Assembly: GCA_950097015.1 (NCBI GenBank)
Contig: CATNEN010000038.1
Coordinates: 19,688,001-19,752,000, forward strand
Reading direction: 5' to 3'
DNA length: 64,000 nucleotides
DNA from: Macrostomum hystrix
Lineage: Eukaryota > Platyhelminthes > Macrostomidae
In this document: positions 1 through 14,500 of the stretch, one piece after another
Position numbering within the stretch: position 1 is the first letter of the stretch
Layout: each line of letters opens with the position of its first letter
Translations under genes and position numbers: made by a program
Notes under the pieces: model-generated
Database searches by the model: none
Told to the model about the DNA's origin: nothing
Seen by the model: only the letters and a program-made list of their open reading frames with translations

Positions 1-23
1 GTTTGACCGCTGTCACTCACCCC

Positions 24-75
24 CGTGATGACTAGAAAGTCAGAGTAAATGTACACAACTGTCCCCGTGTGCTTG
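24..75 (+). mobile_element. SINE-A fragment (degenerate)
   Basis: This short stretch matches the internal part of SINE family A (the GATGAGAAAGTCA and GTACACA region), but with changes. It lies in what looks like the last part of an intron, because a splice acceptor follows at 191-192. Positions 1-192 show nothing else recognisable. Confidence 0.4.
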
Positions 76-192
76 GTAAAATTTCCCGATAAACTCATTG
101 CCTCCTAACTTGCTTCTAGTCGGGTTGTTATCAAAAGGGCTTGTAATTCCCCGAAGTCTTGTATAAATATTTTTTTCATGCGTTCTTGACAG

Positions 193-204
193 ACCAAACC
201 ACAA

Positions 205-244
<40 letters not shown>

Positions 245-312
245 AACAGCCCCAGCAGCAACAACACCAGCAGCAGCAGCAGCAGCAGCAGCCTAAACAG
301 TCCCAGCAACAA

Positions 313-346
<34 letters not shown>

Positions 347-420
347 AACAGCCCCAGCAACAACAGCAGCAGCAGCCACCTAAGCCAGCACAGCAGCAGC
401 AGCAGCCAACCCGATCCAAT
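193..420 (+). repeat. CAG/CAA run coding for poly-Gln
   Basis: The first visible TOGARAM1 exon opens with long CAG/CAA runs broken by PKQP-type spacers (CCTAAACAGCCC recurs at 241, 291 and 345). The reading frame stays open, so the run is translated as Gln-rich sequence. Shorter CAG runs recur in the exons at 1120, 2493 and 7649. Confidence 0.85.
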
Positions 421-2541
421 GACTCAACGACGTCATCTACCGTGCCGAAAACTCGTCAGCAGCAGCCGATTCAGCAGCAGCAGCAGCAGCCGCCGCCGCC
501 ACCTCCACCGCAGTCGCACCAGGCGCCAGTGATGCAGCAGCCAACCGAGCCCGTTCAGCAGGGTCCCAGCGCCTATGTTACCAACGGCCGGGTGAAAAAG
601 TTCTCAGACATTCCGCCAGAGCAGCCGCGCAAAGTGAAGCGGTTTCTAGAACAGTCTGAGCTCTACCAAGGCGAGTCAGCTTCTCAGGGTAAGGCTTCTA
701 TTAGCTTAGTTATCTGATCTAAATTGTTGATTGGCAGCGCCGATTCGAACCCCAGACCTTTGCAGATACGCTCTTTTTGTTAGTTTTCTTTTTAGTTTAT
801 CTTAGTCTCTGTCAATAACAATATTCGTTTTTAATTGAGGTATTAATTATAAGCTTGCATAATATGTACGTGAAAGATATTGATCGAATTTTATATTTAC
901 TTGATATTATTTGTAAATTAAATAGCTTCATTTCTTCTAATCGATTCCTAATTTTAGTTTTAATTGCATTATTCAATTTAATGACCAGTTTTGTTTGTCC
1001 ATTGTGTAGTTTAAAAAGAGATAATTGTATGCCTCTTGTGCCCTGAGTGTCAATTGATATGAAAATGTTGCTAACTTTATGCAAAGAATTTAGCTGTGCT
1101 GTGTGCGATAAAAACACAGGGAATCATTGGAACAGCAGCAACAGCAGCAGCAGCAGTACCAGCACAAAAGGTTCCTATTCAAAGATATTGGAACAGCAGC
1201 AGCAGCAGCAGCAGTCGAAGCCTCGACCCCAGAAGGCAAAGCGCCCAGAACTGATTACCACAGAAGTTTTGGATGATTTGCCTTCAACTAGTCGTTCGTT
1301 AACTGGAGCTCAGCAGCATGAGTATGCTGAGAACTCTGGAAAGTTGCCAGCCATTGTAAAACAGCAGCAGCTGCCACAGATGCAGGCTCAAAACAACAAA
1401 AAAGTTGTCGGTGAGATGGCACCCAAGAAGCGAATAGAAAAATCTGCCGATTACAGATTCAACAAATAAGCACTCCCATTTGCTGAGTTTTTGCTGGAAT
1501 GCACGATTGGCTTTGATTCGATTTTGTTATTAATTTTACTCATCCAATATCTAACAGCAGTGCAAACGCTGCGTGCACAAACAAAACACATTTTTACTGA
1601 CATTTGAAATTTAGCCAAAATGCAGTGACACTATTTTTAGCATCCAAGGTCAGCAAAGGTCAGCTAGCATGCCAGACTTGCGTGATTGTATTTATGGGGT
1701 GTGACTTAAGGATGTTATTTTTAGCATCCAAGGTCAGCAAAGGTCAGCTAGCATGCCAGACTTGCGTGATTGTATTTATGGGGTGTGACTTAAGGATGTT
1801 ATTTTTAGCATCCAAGGTCAGCAAAGGTCAGCTAGCATGCCAGAGTGGCATGTTTGGCGGGTGTTAGAAAGAAATTTATTTTAAGTATCTAAGGTTATAT
1901 ACAAGCACGCGATGCATGCGTGAATTATCTAGCTATTCAGGGAAAATCTATTAATGAGATTAAATTGGGTCAAGTTAGAATCATAAATCACAAAATAAGT
2001 ACTGTCAAGTTGCGTTTAGTTAGCAAAAATCAGTAAAAATGAAAATAAAACAGGCTAATATTTTTTCAATTGCTTGAAATAATATAACAAATGGCAAATG
2101 TTATTAATCGAACTCATGACTATTTATTTAATCGGCGAGTTTTTTGCTTATATGCTACGCTTTACGACATGTTTAAATGCTAGCAGAGCTGTTATTTCAG
2201 AACTCATAAGCATATGATATTGATTTACTCAATTAAAACGCTTTGTTATTTTACTACTATTTGGAAGCACAAAAATGCACAAGGCACAGCAAAAATTAAC
2301 AATCGAAAACTACAATTCGTTTAAATAAAATTTGTGTTTTTTAGATTCAAATTTACAGGAACACGCAGAGCAAAGTGTGTTGAGTTTAGTAGTTGAACAC
2401 GATATTTGCACAAACTTTACCTAAATGTGAATCCAATGTTTGGGGAATTCATTTAGGATTAAAAATTACGGATAAAAACACGACTGTTGCAGTGACATTG
2501 AAATTAGCTGAAAGGACTGACGCCCTCAAAGAGCATCAGCA

Positions 2542-2573
<32 letters not shown>

Positions 2574-5500
2574 TACCTCCAGTTCGCGTTGCTGCTAACG
2601 TAGTCAAAGCACCAGGAAGTACAGCTAAAGGTGTCAAAGACTGAACCTGTAGTGTGTTCCGTGTGAAAATCCTTTCCTTAGCAAAAGAACTAGTCTTTTT
2701 CGAAAAAAGTTCACTTTTATAAACCAGTCCATCATCTCAAATCCTTCCACCTCTTGGTAATGTGTTTCTTCTGATTCTTAGAACTAAAATTGCTGCTCTG
2801 AGTTCTCAGAAACTAAAACAAACAAACAAACAAACAAATAAACAATATTAGCATTGGTTTTGGTAAAAACATATTAGTTTAATGATCAGGTTTGGGTATT
2901 TGTATTAGTTATATTGATTTGTTCTTTTAGTTAACAACTAACTGCTAACAAAGAATTTTCATTTTAACAATTGGAGACCTTGTTTAATATATAAGAAATT
3001 AAAATACGAAAGCTAGCGACTAACATACCAAGATTGAATTTACGGTAAAAAATGACAAGCCAATAAGAAACTTTTAATTAACAAATCACACTCGCACCAA
3101 ATCAACAGAACCCGTCGGCTTCACTGACACCAGACGAAAGCAGATGCCAGCAACCAGCGACTCGGGCAATGGAGATGGTAAACGCACATAGCACTCAGAT
3201 ATACTCTTAAACCCTTGACTAACACTCCCTGTCTGACACTCCCTGTCTGACACTCCCTATCTGACACTCCCTGTCTGACACTCCCTGTCTGACACTCCCT
3301 GTCTGACACTCCCTGTCTGACACTCCCTGTCTGACACTCCCTGTCTGACACTCCCTGTCTGACACTCCCTGTCTGACACTCCCTGTCTGACACTCCCTGT
3401 CTGACACTCCCTGTCTGACACTCCCTGTCTGACACTCCCTGTCTGACACTCCCTGTCTGACACTCCCTGTCTGACACTCCCTGTCTAACACTCCCTGTCT
3501 GACACTCCCTGTCTGACACTCCCTGTCTGACACTCCCTGTCTGACACTCCCTGTCTGACACTCCCTGTCTGACACTCCCTGTCTGACACTCCCTGTCTGA
3601 CACTCCATGTCTGACACTCCCTGTCTGACACTCCCTGTCTGACACTCCCTGTCTGACACTCCCTGTCTGACACTCCCTGTCTGACACTCCCTGTCTGACA
3701 CTCCCTGTCTGACACTCTCTGTCTAAGACTCCCTGTCTGACACTCCATGTCTGACACTCCCTGTCTGACACTCCCTGTCTGACACTCCCTGTCTGACACT
3801 CCCTGTCTGACACTCCCTGTCTGACACTCCCTGTCTGACACTCCCTGTCTGACACTCCCTGTCTGACACTCCCTGTCTGACACTCTCTGTCTAAGACTCT
3901 CTGTCTGACACTCCATGTCTGACACTCCCTGTCTAACACTCCCTGTCTGACACTCCCTGTCTAACACTCCCTGTCTGACACTCACTGTCTGACACTCCCT
4001 GTCTGACACTCCCTGTCTGACACTCCCTGTCTGACACTCCCTGTCTGACACTCCCTGTCTGACACTCCCTGTCTGACACTCCCTGTCTGACACTCCCTGT
4101 CTGACACTCCCTGTCTGACACTCCCTGTCTGACACTCCCTGTCTGACACTCCATGTCTGACACTCCCTGTCTAACACTCCCTGTCTGACACTCCCTGTCT
4201 GACACTCCCTGTCTGACACTCCCTGTCTAACACTCCCTGTCTGACACTCCATGTCTGACACTCCATGTCTGACACTCCCTGTCTGACACTCCCTGTCTGA
4301 CACTCCCTGTCTGGCACTCCCTGTCTGACACTCCCTGTCTGACACTCCCTGTCTGACACTCCCTGTCTGACACTCTCTGTCTAAGACTCCCTGTCTGACA
4401 CTCACTGTCTGACACTCCCTGTCTGACGCTCTCTGTCTAACACTTATTTCTATCTCTTGAATCCATTGCACATCTAATTCTAATTGTACTTCGACTTCTA
4501 TTATTCATTTTTTATGTTGACAATGTTAATATTCTTGCCATATAATGCTTTCCTAATAAACTGTGCAATAGAGAAACACCTGAAATATTATCGGCATAGG
4601 GTGGGTATTTTGTGAGATGGGTTCTCGCCATTCGCGTCTCAGTCTTTCTGTCTTTGTCTGGCATTTTATGTGTCCTAATAAGAAAATATGAAGCAAAAAG
4701 TTTATATACATTTCTAAATGCAGGCAGACAGTGTTTACGAATGTAATAAAAATAGGATGGTTTGAATGAGGTCAAAGGCAGAGTGTACTGACAGAGACGA
4801 GACTGTGCTGGGCGAAGAGGCAGCTAAGCTTTATCGACATTCACCAGTTCAACTTTTGTCCTTTTCTGTTTCTACCTTTCTCTGAATTTCTCTCTGTCTC
4901 TTTGTCTATCTCACCGTCTATCTCACTGTCTATCTCACTGTCTATCTCACCGTCTATCTCACTGTCTATCTCACTGACAGTGAGATATCTTCTGATATCT
5001 GACTATCTTCTGAAGTCATCGTATGTTCTGTCTGATCTAATCTACCAGTCTCCTTATATTCTGTCTGATCTAATCTCCCAGTCTCCTTATATTCTGTCTG
5101 ATCTAATCTCCCAGTCTCCTTATATTCTGTCTGATCTAATCTCCCAGTCTCCTTATATTCTGTCTGATCTAATGTCTCAGTCTCATTATCTACTCTCTGA
5201 TCTAAACTCATCTTTCTCTACCCTCTGATCTAATCTCATCCTTATCTACCCTCTGATCTAATCTCATCCTTATCTACCCACTGATCTAATCTCGGTTGCG
5301 TTACCATAATTTCTATCCGAAAAAATTGCAGTTTCCGCGTTTGCGGAGCCAGCCTCGCCGGTTCCACTGAAGCCGCAGCTCGCGCGCTCCGCTGGCAAGA
5401 AGCCGAAGCGGGCCGCCAACGGCGCGGCTGCGGAATCACCCGCCGACTCCGGCGTGGTCGCAGCTCCTACGTCCACGGCCAGCTCAACGGCTCCGTCTTC

Positions 5501-8500
5501 TTCTAGAAGTAGCCAGATTGACGCCACAGAAGAGCATCCACCTGAAGAGGTGAGTCCAGTGGAATGTATGGCTAATCTATTTAATTGATGAATGAATATA
5601 GTGGATTGCTAAACTATCCCCAACGGATGAAGGAATATAATGGATTGCTAATCAATTTAATTGATGAAGGAATATAGTGGATTGCTAAACTATCCCAATG
5701 CATAAAGGAATAATGGACTATTAATCTACTGCACAATTTGCAGCACGCAGGTCATTCATTGGTGCTTGGAGCAAGCTGCCTTGCGCATAGCAAGGCAGAC
5801 AGCAATCTGTTTATTTTGGATCCAGCAAAGCTTGAAAAGGTTTTTAATAAATTGAAGCAGTTGTTAATTTCTCACAACGAAGAATCAAGGCATGCTCACA
5901 CTTTTGTGTGTCATACAGTTTACAATTAAACTAATTTCTTAATGCGGATTGGAATAAGCATAGGACTGCATGCTCATCATTCTTAAAGTTGCGGAACCTA
6001 AATGAAGCACATTTTTTCTTTTTAACGGGACAGATTGTTTTTCGGTTAATCTATTTTTTGTCTATTATTTATTTTTTTACTTTGTCTGTATTTCTAGTTC
6101 TTGCTTCAATTTGTGAAAAGCATATTTTTTAACAAGTTTAGAATTTTTCGTTACATATCGGCTATTAGAAACTTATTAGCTTTTAAATATTTTTAAAAAA
6201 TATTGGGTATAACTTTTTTTAAAGAATGCATAGCAGACAAACTGAAGGATAACAGACAAACTGAGGGGATAACTGACAAACTGAGGGGATAACAGACAAA
6301 CTGAGGGGATACAGACAAACTGAGGGGATAACTGACAAACTGAGGGGATAACTGACAAACTGAGGGGATAACTGACAAACTGAGGGGATAACTGACAAAC
6401 TGAGGGGATAACAGACAAACTGAGGGGATAACAGACAAACTGAGGGGATAACTAACACACTGAGGGGATAACTGACAAACTGAGGGGATAACTGACAAAC
6501 TGAGGGGATAACAGACAGACTGAGGGGATAACAGACAAACTGAGGGGATAACAGACAGACTGAGGGGATAACTGACAGACTGAGGGGATAACTGACAAAC
6601 TGAGGGGATAACTGACAAACTGAGGGGATAACTGACAAACTGAGGGGATAACTGACAAACTGAGGGGATAACAGACAAACTGGGCGGATAACTAACACAC
6701 TGAGGGGATAACTGACAAACTGAGGGGATCACTGACAAACTGAGGGGATAACTGACAAACTGAGGGGATAACTAACACACTGACGGGATAACTGACAGAC
6801 TGAGGGGATAACTGACAAACTGAGGGGATAACTGACAAACTGAGGGGATAACTGACACACTGAGGGGATAACTGACAGACTGAGGGGATAACTGACAAAC
6901 TGAGGGGATAACTGACAAACTGAGGGGATAACAGACAAACTGGGCGGATAACTAACACACTGAGGGAATAACTGACAAACTGAGGGGATAACTGACAAAC
7001 TAATAGGATACTATTCAAAGTTCTGAAAGCGGCGTAAAAGTAGTTCTATGCAGAAATTCATGACTTTGTTTACATTTTCGACCTTCTCTACTTTTTTGTA
7101 ATAAAGTCAAGCTTTTCGTAGACAAAATCTCACACAACTTCAAACTCAGATGAACGGCTCACTGAGTTATATTCGACATTCGGCGTCGAGAAAGAAAGCG
7201 ATGAAAGTTTTTGAAAACGCCGAGACAAGTCATCCTGGAACTCCGGCTGGCGTGTCAAGTGGCGTGAAAGGGTGAGAATTTGGAGAATTATCAGTTTTTT
7301 ACGAATTATACGAATTTTACGAGCAGCAAGAAGTTAGAACCAATTCCAATTAGCGAGAAGTAAGAAGTTAGAACCAATCAGCGAGCTGTAAGAAGCTAGA
7401 ACCAATCAGCGAGCTGTAAGAAGTTAGAACAAATCAGCGAGCTAATCAGCGAGCTCAGCAGAAAATTGATGGACCAGCCAATCAGTAAACGGCAAGGGGC
7501 ACAGAGAAAATTTTCGATTGAGTGAGCGCAACCAATCAGAACAGACGTATTCAGATAACAAAAGGGGTTAAATATACTTTCCCTTCTCAATGAAGATCAT
7601 GGCAGGACAACCCTAAGGCTAATATATATAACATAACATTTCTAACAGCAGCAACAGCAGCAGCAGTGCTCAGGCAGCGGAGCCGGATCCAACCAGTCAG
7701 AGCCGCTACAATCCGCACCAGGGCGCCACATTTCGGCCTAATCCGTCCTACCAGAGCGAAATTGTCGGAAGAGCCTACGGCGACGAGTCCAGCGGCGCCG
7801 GCAACGGCTACGGAAGCCTAGGCGGCTACGGCGAGGCGGCGACCAATGAAAATCCGCCGGCGTCGCTTGTGCGCGGCCGTCAGCAACAGAGAAAATACCA
7901 GAGAGGTGATTCAGGCTTTGGGAAATCCTTTAAACCTCTTCGCTTCAATTACGCAGTGAACTCGATGTCTTCTGACCCCCCTGTGTTTTTCAATCTTGGA
8001 ATCAAGGAGAGGTCATCTGACCCACCTATGATCATTCAATATTCGAGTCAAGGAGGTCATCTGACCCCCACTGGGATCATTCAATCTTTGAATCAAGGAG
8101 GTCATTTGACCCCCACTGTGATCTTGGAATCAAGGAGGTCATCTGACCCCCTATGATCATTCAATCTTCGAGTCAAGGAGGTCATCTGATCCCCCTGTGA
8201 TCCCTCAACCTTTGAACCAAGTAGTCAAGGATTTTATAGTCAAGGACGAACCCACATCGTACAGAACACTGTATCAATATTTCTCTGCGTAGTGGTACAG
8301 ACATTTTGAAGCCTCAATCGCATAAACACCGCAGGCGCCTATAGCAGCTCACCTGTGCAGCCATCGACTGCCGGCCAAGTCGACGCCGCGGATTCCGAAC
8401 TGGCGTCTCAGCGGCCGACACGCGAACCCGAGTTTAACATTGTCGGCAGAGGTAAGTTAAATTTTGCGATGCCGCTAACTCTCTACTCATAAGTAGCGGC

Positions 8501-11500
8501 AATGGAAAATGAGTAGATTTTTGTTTAAAAGCAAAAAAATTAAATATATGTAAGTCGAAAACTTGACCATGTCACGTGACTGCTTAAAAATTTCTACCCA
8601 GACTCTCCTTCGGTAAAAGGCGACGAAGCATCGGGTAAAAGCAATTGTTAAAATATCTATACCGAGATTTTAAACTGCTAAAATTAGAATCAAAATCCTG
8701 TAAAATGATATTTTGTGTTTTAGTCTGTTGGAATAATGGCAGTTTGATTCGCAGAGGCACATAAAAGTATTTTTATCGATGTTTTCTTAAAAATCTGTTC
8801 GCCTATATTATTTGCGTTGCTAAGCTAAATTCTCAACATATCGCTAATTTAATAAATTTGCCAATTAAGGAAAATTTAAACCGATGCTTTGAAATGAAAT
8901 TGCTTTTAGAAAATATGAGACTTGATGTTTCAAATTCATCAAAAAATGCTAAATAATGCGGGCAGGGCAAAGCAATTGGTGACACTAGACACCCAGACAG
9001 ATACCGTACGCAAGCACAGGTGTGTGCATCTGCCGTGACTTTCTCATCATCAGGCAGTGTACACTCTCACTGTGCCTCGTAGAGGTTGGCCCCCCAATTA
9101 GCGTAAATTGCACGACAAGCCCCAAGCCTTCTCTCCGCGGCTGCGCCCTTAAAAATGTGGCCTCGCCGCCGCGGAATCGAGCTCAGGGACCTCGGTGCGA
9201 GAGGCAAACACGTTACACTGGACGGGTGCTTAGAGTAGTATAATAAGTCTGTTTTTAATGGATTTAATTTTGAACGAATGTAAAAACAGTGTTTTTGAAC
9301 TCGAACAACTCGTTGGCCGCAACACCCACCCAAATTTCTACTCTAGTTGATGCTGGTGCCCATTTCCTTGATTCTCAAGGACACAAAGGTTGTCAGAACT
9401 TTTTTTCAATACATATCGGTGATGTTTCTAAAATTGACCACATCGCAATCCCAGGCGTATTCGAAGTTCAACCAGCGACCGCCAGCCCGCTGCCACGCGC
9501 CGAAGTACTTACCAGCGGCAGCGGCAGCAGCAGCAACTTGGCGTCTGCCGCGACGGCGGCACCCGCGGATTCTGCAGCCCTCTCCGGCGGAGTTCAGGGC
9601 ACCGCCTATCGCTCGAATGTGACCGCTGTGGCCGGTGGCGTCGGAGACGAAGACAGCGGCATCGGTGACGACTCGGGCGCCGACAGAGGACAGGGTCGAG
9701 GTCAGCTTCAACGAACCTTCAGCAACACCCTGCGGGAGAGCATGGCTCAGCGGCAGCGGCAGAGGGCGGCTGCCGAGAGGAGCGGCAGCAAGGCGGAGAC
9801 AGAAGAGGAGGTCCTGATTAGAGAACTGCACAAAGTGAGTTCTCAAATAATTAAAAACAAATTGAATAGCAAACTTCCACCCTAGGAAATTTCGGTATCC
9901 ATTCTGGCTTGGAAGCGAGCCCGTGACCTCGCGTTTATTGTTGCCACGCGTTTACCACTGGTCTATAACCCATTGAGCTATGAAATTGATCACCATTTCT
10001 GGTTCAATAATTAATTAATAGTACGCACACTACTAGCAGTAGGCACATTTGCATTTTACAAACGCAAGTTAAATAAACTCGCTTTTGGTCTGCCTTCCCG
10101 GCAGAAGGCGGGCAATTCTGACACTCCGCAGCTGACACAGAGGCAGCAGCAGGAGCAGGAATTGTCAGACTCTGACAGCGAGCTTGCCAGAGAGCTTCGC
10201 CAAGTAAGACCAGCTTGAGCTTTGCGTGTGCTCAGAGTGACTAACAGCCCGGAATCATGACCTCTCTGCGATGGAATGTTTGACAACTCGTACTGACACA
10301 ATACTTCTGACACAATACTTCTGACACAAACTTGACAAAATTGACAATGTCTGGCACAAAGATTGACAATGTCTGACACAAAGATTGGCAATGTCTGACA
10401 CAAAGATTGGCAATGTCTGACACAAATATTGGCAATGTCTGACACAAAGATTGACAATGTCTGACACAAATATTGACAATGTCTGACACAAATATTGGCA
10501 ATGTCTGACACAAAGATTGACAATGTCTGACACAAAGATTGGCAATGTCTGACACAAAGATTGACAATGTCTGACACTAAAAATTGACAATGTCTGGCAC
10601 AAAGATTGACAATGTCTGACACAAAGATTGACAATGTCTGACACAAAGATTGACAATGTCTGACACAAAGATTGACAATGTCTGACACAAATATTGGCAA
10701 TGTCTGACACAAAGATTGACAATGTCTGACACAAAAAATTGACAATGTCTGACACAAAGATAGGCAATGTCTGACACAAAGATTGACAATGTCTGACACA
10801 AGGATTGACAATGTCTGACACAAAGATTGACAATGTCTGGCACAAAGATTGACAATGTCTGACACAAAGATTGACAATGTCTGGCACAAAAAAATTCACC
10901 ATGTCTGACACAAAGATTGACAATGTCTGACACAAAGACTGACGATGTCTGACACAAGGATGTACAATGTCTGAACAATCCTTATTGCTTGAGTTTCATA
11001 ACTATGTTGTCTGACAGAGAAAAGTATACAAAATTGTATCACTAACATTAACAAAAATACTTTTTTATTACCTGTAAATTAGTTTTTTCTAAGCGAAGGC
11101 ATGTATAACCTACGATCCTATAAAATAGTTTATTATTATAATTACTCATATAAATTTTCAATGTCGAAATTCGTACCAGCCAACCACAGCAAGAGGCAGT
11201 GCCGTGCATAGCCGATTGGACTATGTCCAGATGCTCTTCCAGGTGACATCACCACTGAACTAGTGTCACAATTACCAAGCACAAGTTTAATTTAGTTATT
11301 AATTAATAAAAAATAGTCTTTTAATAGTAGCTGTAGCTGTTAAGCTAGCTACTTTCATTTAAAATATTTCAGGTCTTTGATCTGTAGTATTAGTGAGTAA
11401 GTGAATCATTTAAAATCAAATAAAATAATATACGAGTAGATTAATTGGGGGTTCGGTGGCAGAGCGGTCTAACGCGTTTGCCTCTCGCACCAAGGTCCCT

Positions 11501-14500
11501 GAGCTCGATTCCGCGGCGAGGCCACATTTATTTGCCGCGCAGAGAAGGCTTGGTGGCTTGTCGTGCAATTTACGCACTCAAGAGTCAATCTCCAAGGCAC
11601 AGTGAGAGTGTACACTGCCTGACGATGAGAAAGTCAAGGCAGATGTACACACCTGTGTGTGCCTGCGTACGGTATCTGTGTGCGTGTGTGCTCAGGAGTC
11701 AGCGGAACGGGTCCATGAGGCTTGCCCGCAGGCGAACTGCCCGCAGGAGATTTGCCCGCAGAGATTTGCCCGCAGGAGATTTGCCCGCAGGAGATCTGCC
11801 CGTCGAGATTTGCCCGTCGAGATTTTCCCGTCGAGATTTGCCCGTCGAGATTTGCCCGTCGAGATTTCCCCGTCGAGATTTGCCCGTCGAGATTTTCCCG
11901 TCGAGATTTGCCCGCAGAGATTTTCCCGCAATGCAGCTTTAATCTTGCAAAAATCGACTTATACTTATCGAAATTATTTACCTGCCAGATTTCAACCGTG
12001 TGAATCTGAAAGTCTTACTGCCGCAAATGCATAAGACATTTCTTTGGCATTCCGCAGACACCTCAAATTTCCTTTCTGCTAAATTACTGTGGCCTGTTCT
12101 ATAATCTTTTGTAGCAGCAATTTTTTTCTGGTGCCTGGTGGTAGGGATGGTAAAATCCCGGCTAGTTTCCAATCCCAGGATTGTCGGGTTCGGGATATTC
12201 CTGTCCAACTCCCATAAAATCCCCAGCATTTTCAGTCCCAGCAAATCCCGAAAAATTGAAATCCCGCTGAATGGTGGGCAATTTTAAGTCTATGTAAGGG
12301 CCAGATTATAAAATGTCGTGGGGTCCCCGACATGCACCATATAGGACTCCATGGCTTATTTACTGGATTTGGCGTTCGGTGGTTGAGTTGATCGAGGTGA
12401 TAAAATCAAGGCGGCTGACATGTGACTTTGAAACAGACAGCGCTCCGCCAGCTAGAGATTCCAATACCGGGACCGGGATTTGAGAGCAAACACCTGGAAT
12501 TCCAATCCCAGGACTTAAAATTGCCCACCATTCAGCGGGATTTCAATTTTTCAGGATTTGCTGGGACTGAAAATGCTGGGGATTTTATGGGAGTTGGACA
12601 GGAATATCCCGAACCCGACAATCCTGGGATTGGAAACTAGCCGGGATTTTACCATCCCTACCACCAGGCACCAGAAAAAAATTGCTGCTACAAAAGATTA
12701 TAGAACAGGCTACAGTAATTTAGCAGAAAGGAAATTTGAGGTGTCTGCGGAATGCCAAAGAAATATCTTATGCATTTGCGGCAGTAAGACTTTCAGATTC
12801 ACACGGTTGAAATCTGGCAGGTAAATAATTTCGATAAGTATAAGTCGATTTTTGCAAGATTAAAACTGCATTGCGAGAAAATCTCTGCGGGCAAAACTCG
12901 ACGGGAAAATCTCCTGCGGGCAAGTCTCGTGCTCCCCAGCGGAACGGGCAGAACGGGCAATTATGACTATATATAATAGTTAATATAGATTAACAAGTAC
13001 AACACAAGTGACATGCTTCTCAGATGTCAAAAACTTCGCTTAAAGGTCCTTAACACACAAGTACACTGTTATTTACGTTAAAGCAATTAATACACTAAAT
13101 AACTCGTCCAGTAATTACTCAGAATATATCAACCGTTCAAAATAACATTAAAGACTATTTGTAACAAAAAAAATCTTCAAGTAGCATAATAAGCGTTTTC
13201 ATTTTTTAATCTCTAAAAGTTTAGTCAACGTCACAACCATCTAATGATAAAAAATTGAATTCGTGCGACGAAACTTCGCTAAAAGTTAAAACAAATCCGA
13301 TAAGATAAAAATTACAATTTCAGGAACAGCTAGCGATCTCTAATCGGCACTCGGAAAGCATTGGAGCTGACAGCGATTCGGAGAGCAATAAAGGATCCGT
13401 GAAAAACTTCGCCTTGGCCAATCTCAACAGAAAAGCTTCTGATCGTGAGTGATGAAGCTGCAATTCCTAGAAATTGATGATTTAATATTGATTAATTTCT
13501 TAGTGATAGAGATCGAGGTTCAGTAGAACTGTTGACCTCCTAGATTCTCTTAGCAGAGGGGTCACTTGACCTCCTAGATTCTCTAAGCAGAGGGGTCACC
13601 TGACCTCCTAGATTCTAGAAGTATAGAGGTCACTTGACCTCCCTATTTCTGCCAGTCAAGGGGGTCGATTGACCTCAGATTCTAACATTAAAGGGGGTCA
13701 CTTGACCTCCATAATTCTGTCAGTTACGGGGGTCATTTGACCTAACAGATTTATTAAAAAAGGGGGTCACTTGACCTTCGAGATTCTGTAAATAAGGGAG
13801 TCACTTGACCTCCTTCACAGCCGCAAGTAACTTTGACCCCACTCGCAATTCCCGCCCGCCAACCCGCAGAAAACTTCGGCCCGACGTCAGCCGATCCGTC
13901 GGCAGCGAAGCCGCCGGCGCCGCGGCGCAACCTGAGCCGACCTCCGCGACCTTCGCCGAGTGAGCCGCCAGTCGCCAGCGATCAGATTCAGGCGGCAGTC
14001 ACAGGCCCGCTAGCCAATCCGGAGCGCGCTCTGCAGGAAGCCATGACTCGCCTCCAGGACCCCGACTGGCAGGCCAAATGCGACGGCCTTCAACTAGTTC
14101 AACGCCTGGCCGCCAACCACCCCGAAGTTGCTGGCCGAGAGCTGCACCAGCTCATTCTGGCAATCATTGCCGAGGTGAAAAACCTGCGCTCCCAGGTGTC
14201 CAGATTGGCCATTCAATGCCTGAGCACTGTGATGCAGCACCTTGGCAAACGGATGGACGCGGAATTGGAACAATGCGCCAAAATACTGCTGCTCAAAGGC
14301 GGCGAGACGAATAAGTGTGTGAAATCAGTAGTATGACCTGAATAATAATAATAATTACAGGAGGGCTGCGGGCATGGCACATCACTTGGTGACACTAGAC
14401 CTGCAGCCAGCGAGGAGGCAATTCTGCCCATTTCGCTGACTCCTGAGCACACACGAACACAGATACTGTACGCAAGCATACGCTCACACAGGAGTGTACA

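Noticed and set aside
3121..4471. CRISPR-like regular repeats
   Set aside because: Units are directly adjacent with no unique spacers, and the genome is eukaryotic. They are minisatellites.
5738..5929. 63-codon plus-strand ORF
   Set aside because: There are no matching splice phases and no similarity, and it lies in an AT-rich TOGARAM1 intron.
9289..9454. Extra coding sequence upstream of the TOGARAM1 exon at 9455
   Set aside because: The ORF is open, but the CCCAG acceptor at 9454 fits the phase chain. The upstream part has intron-like composition.
11446..11540. tRNA gene
   Set aside because: A- and B-box-like words are present, but the same segment recurs about ten times with a shared non-tRNA body and tail, so it is a SINE head.
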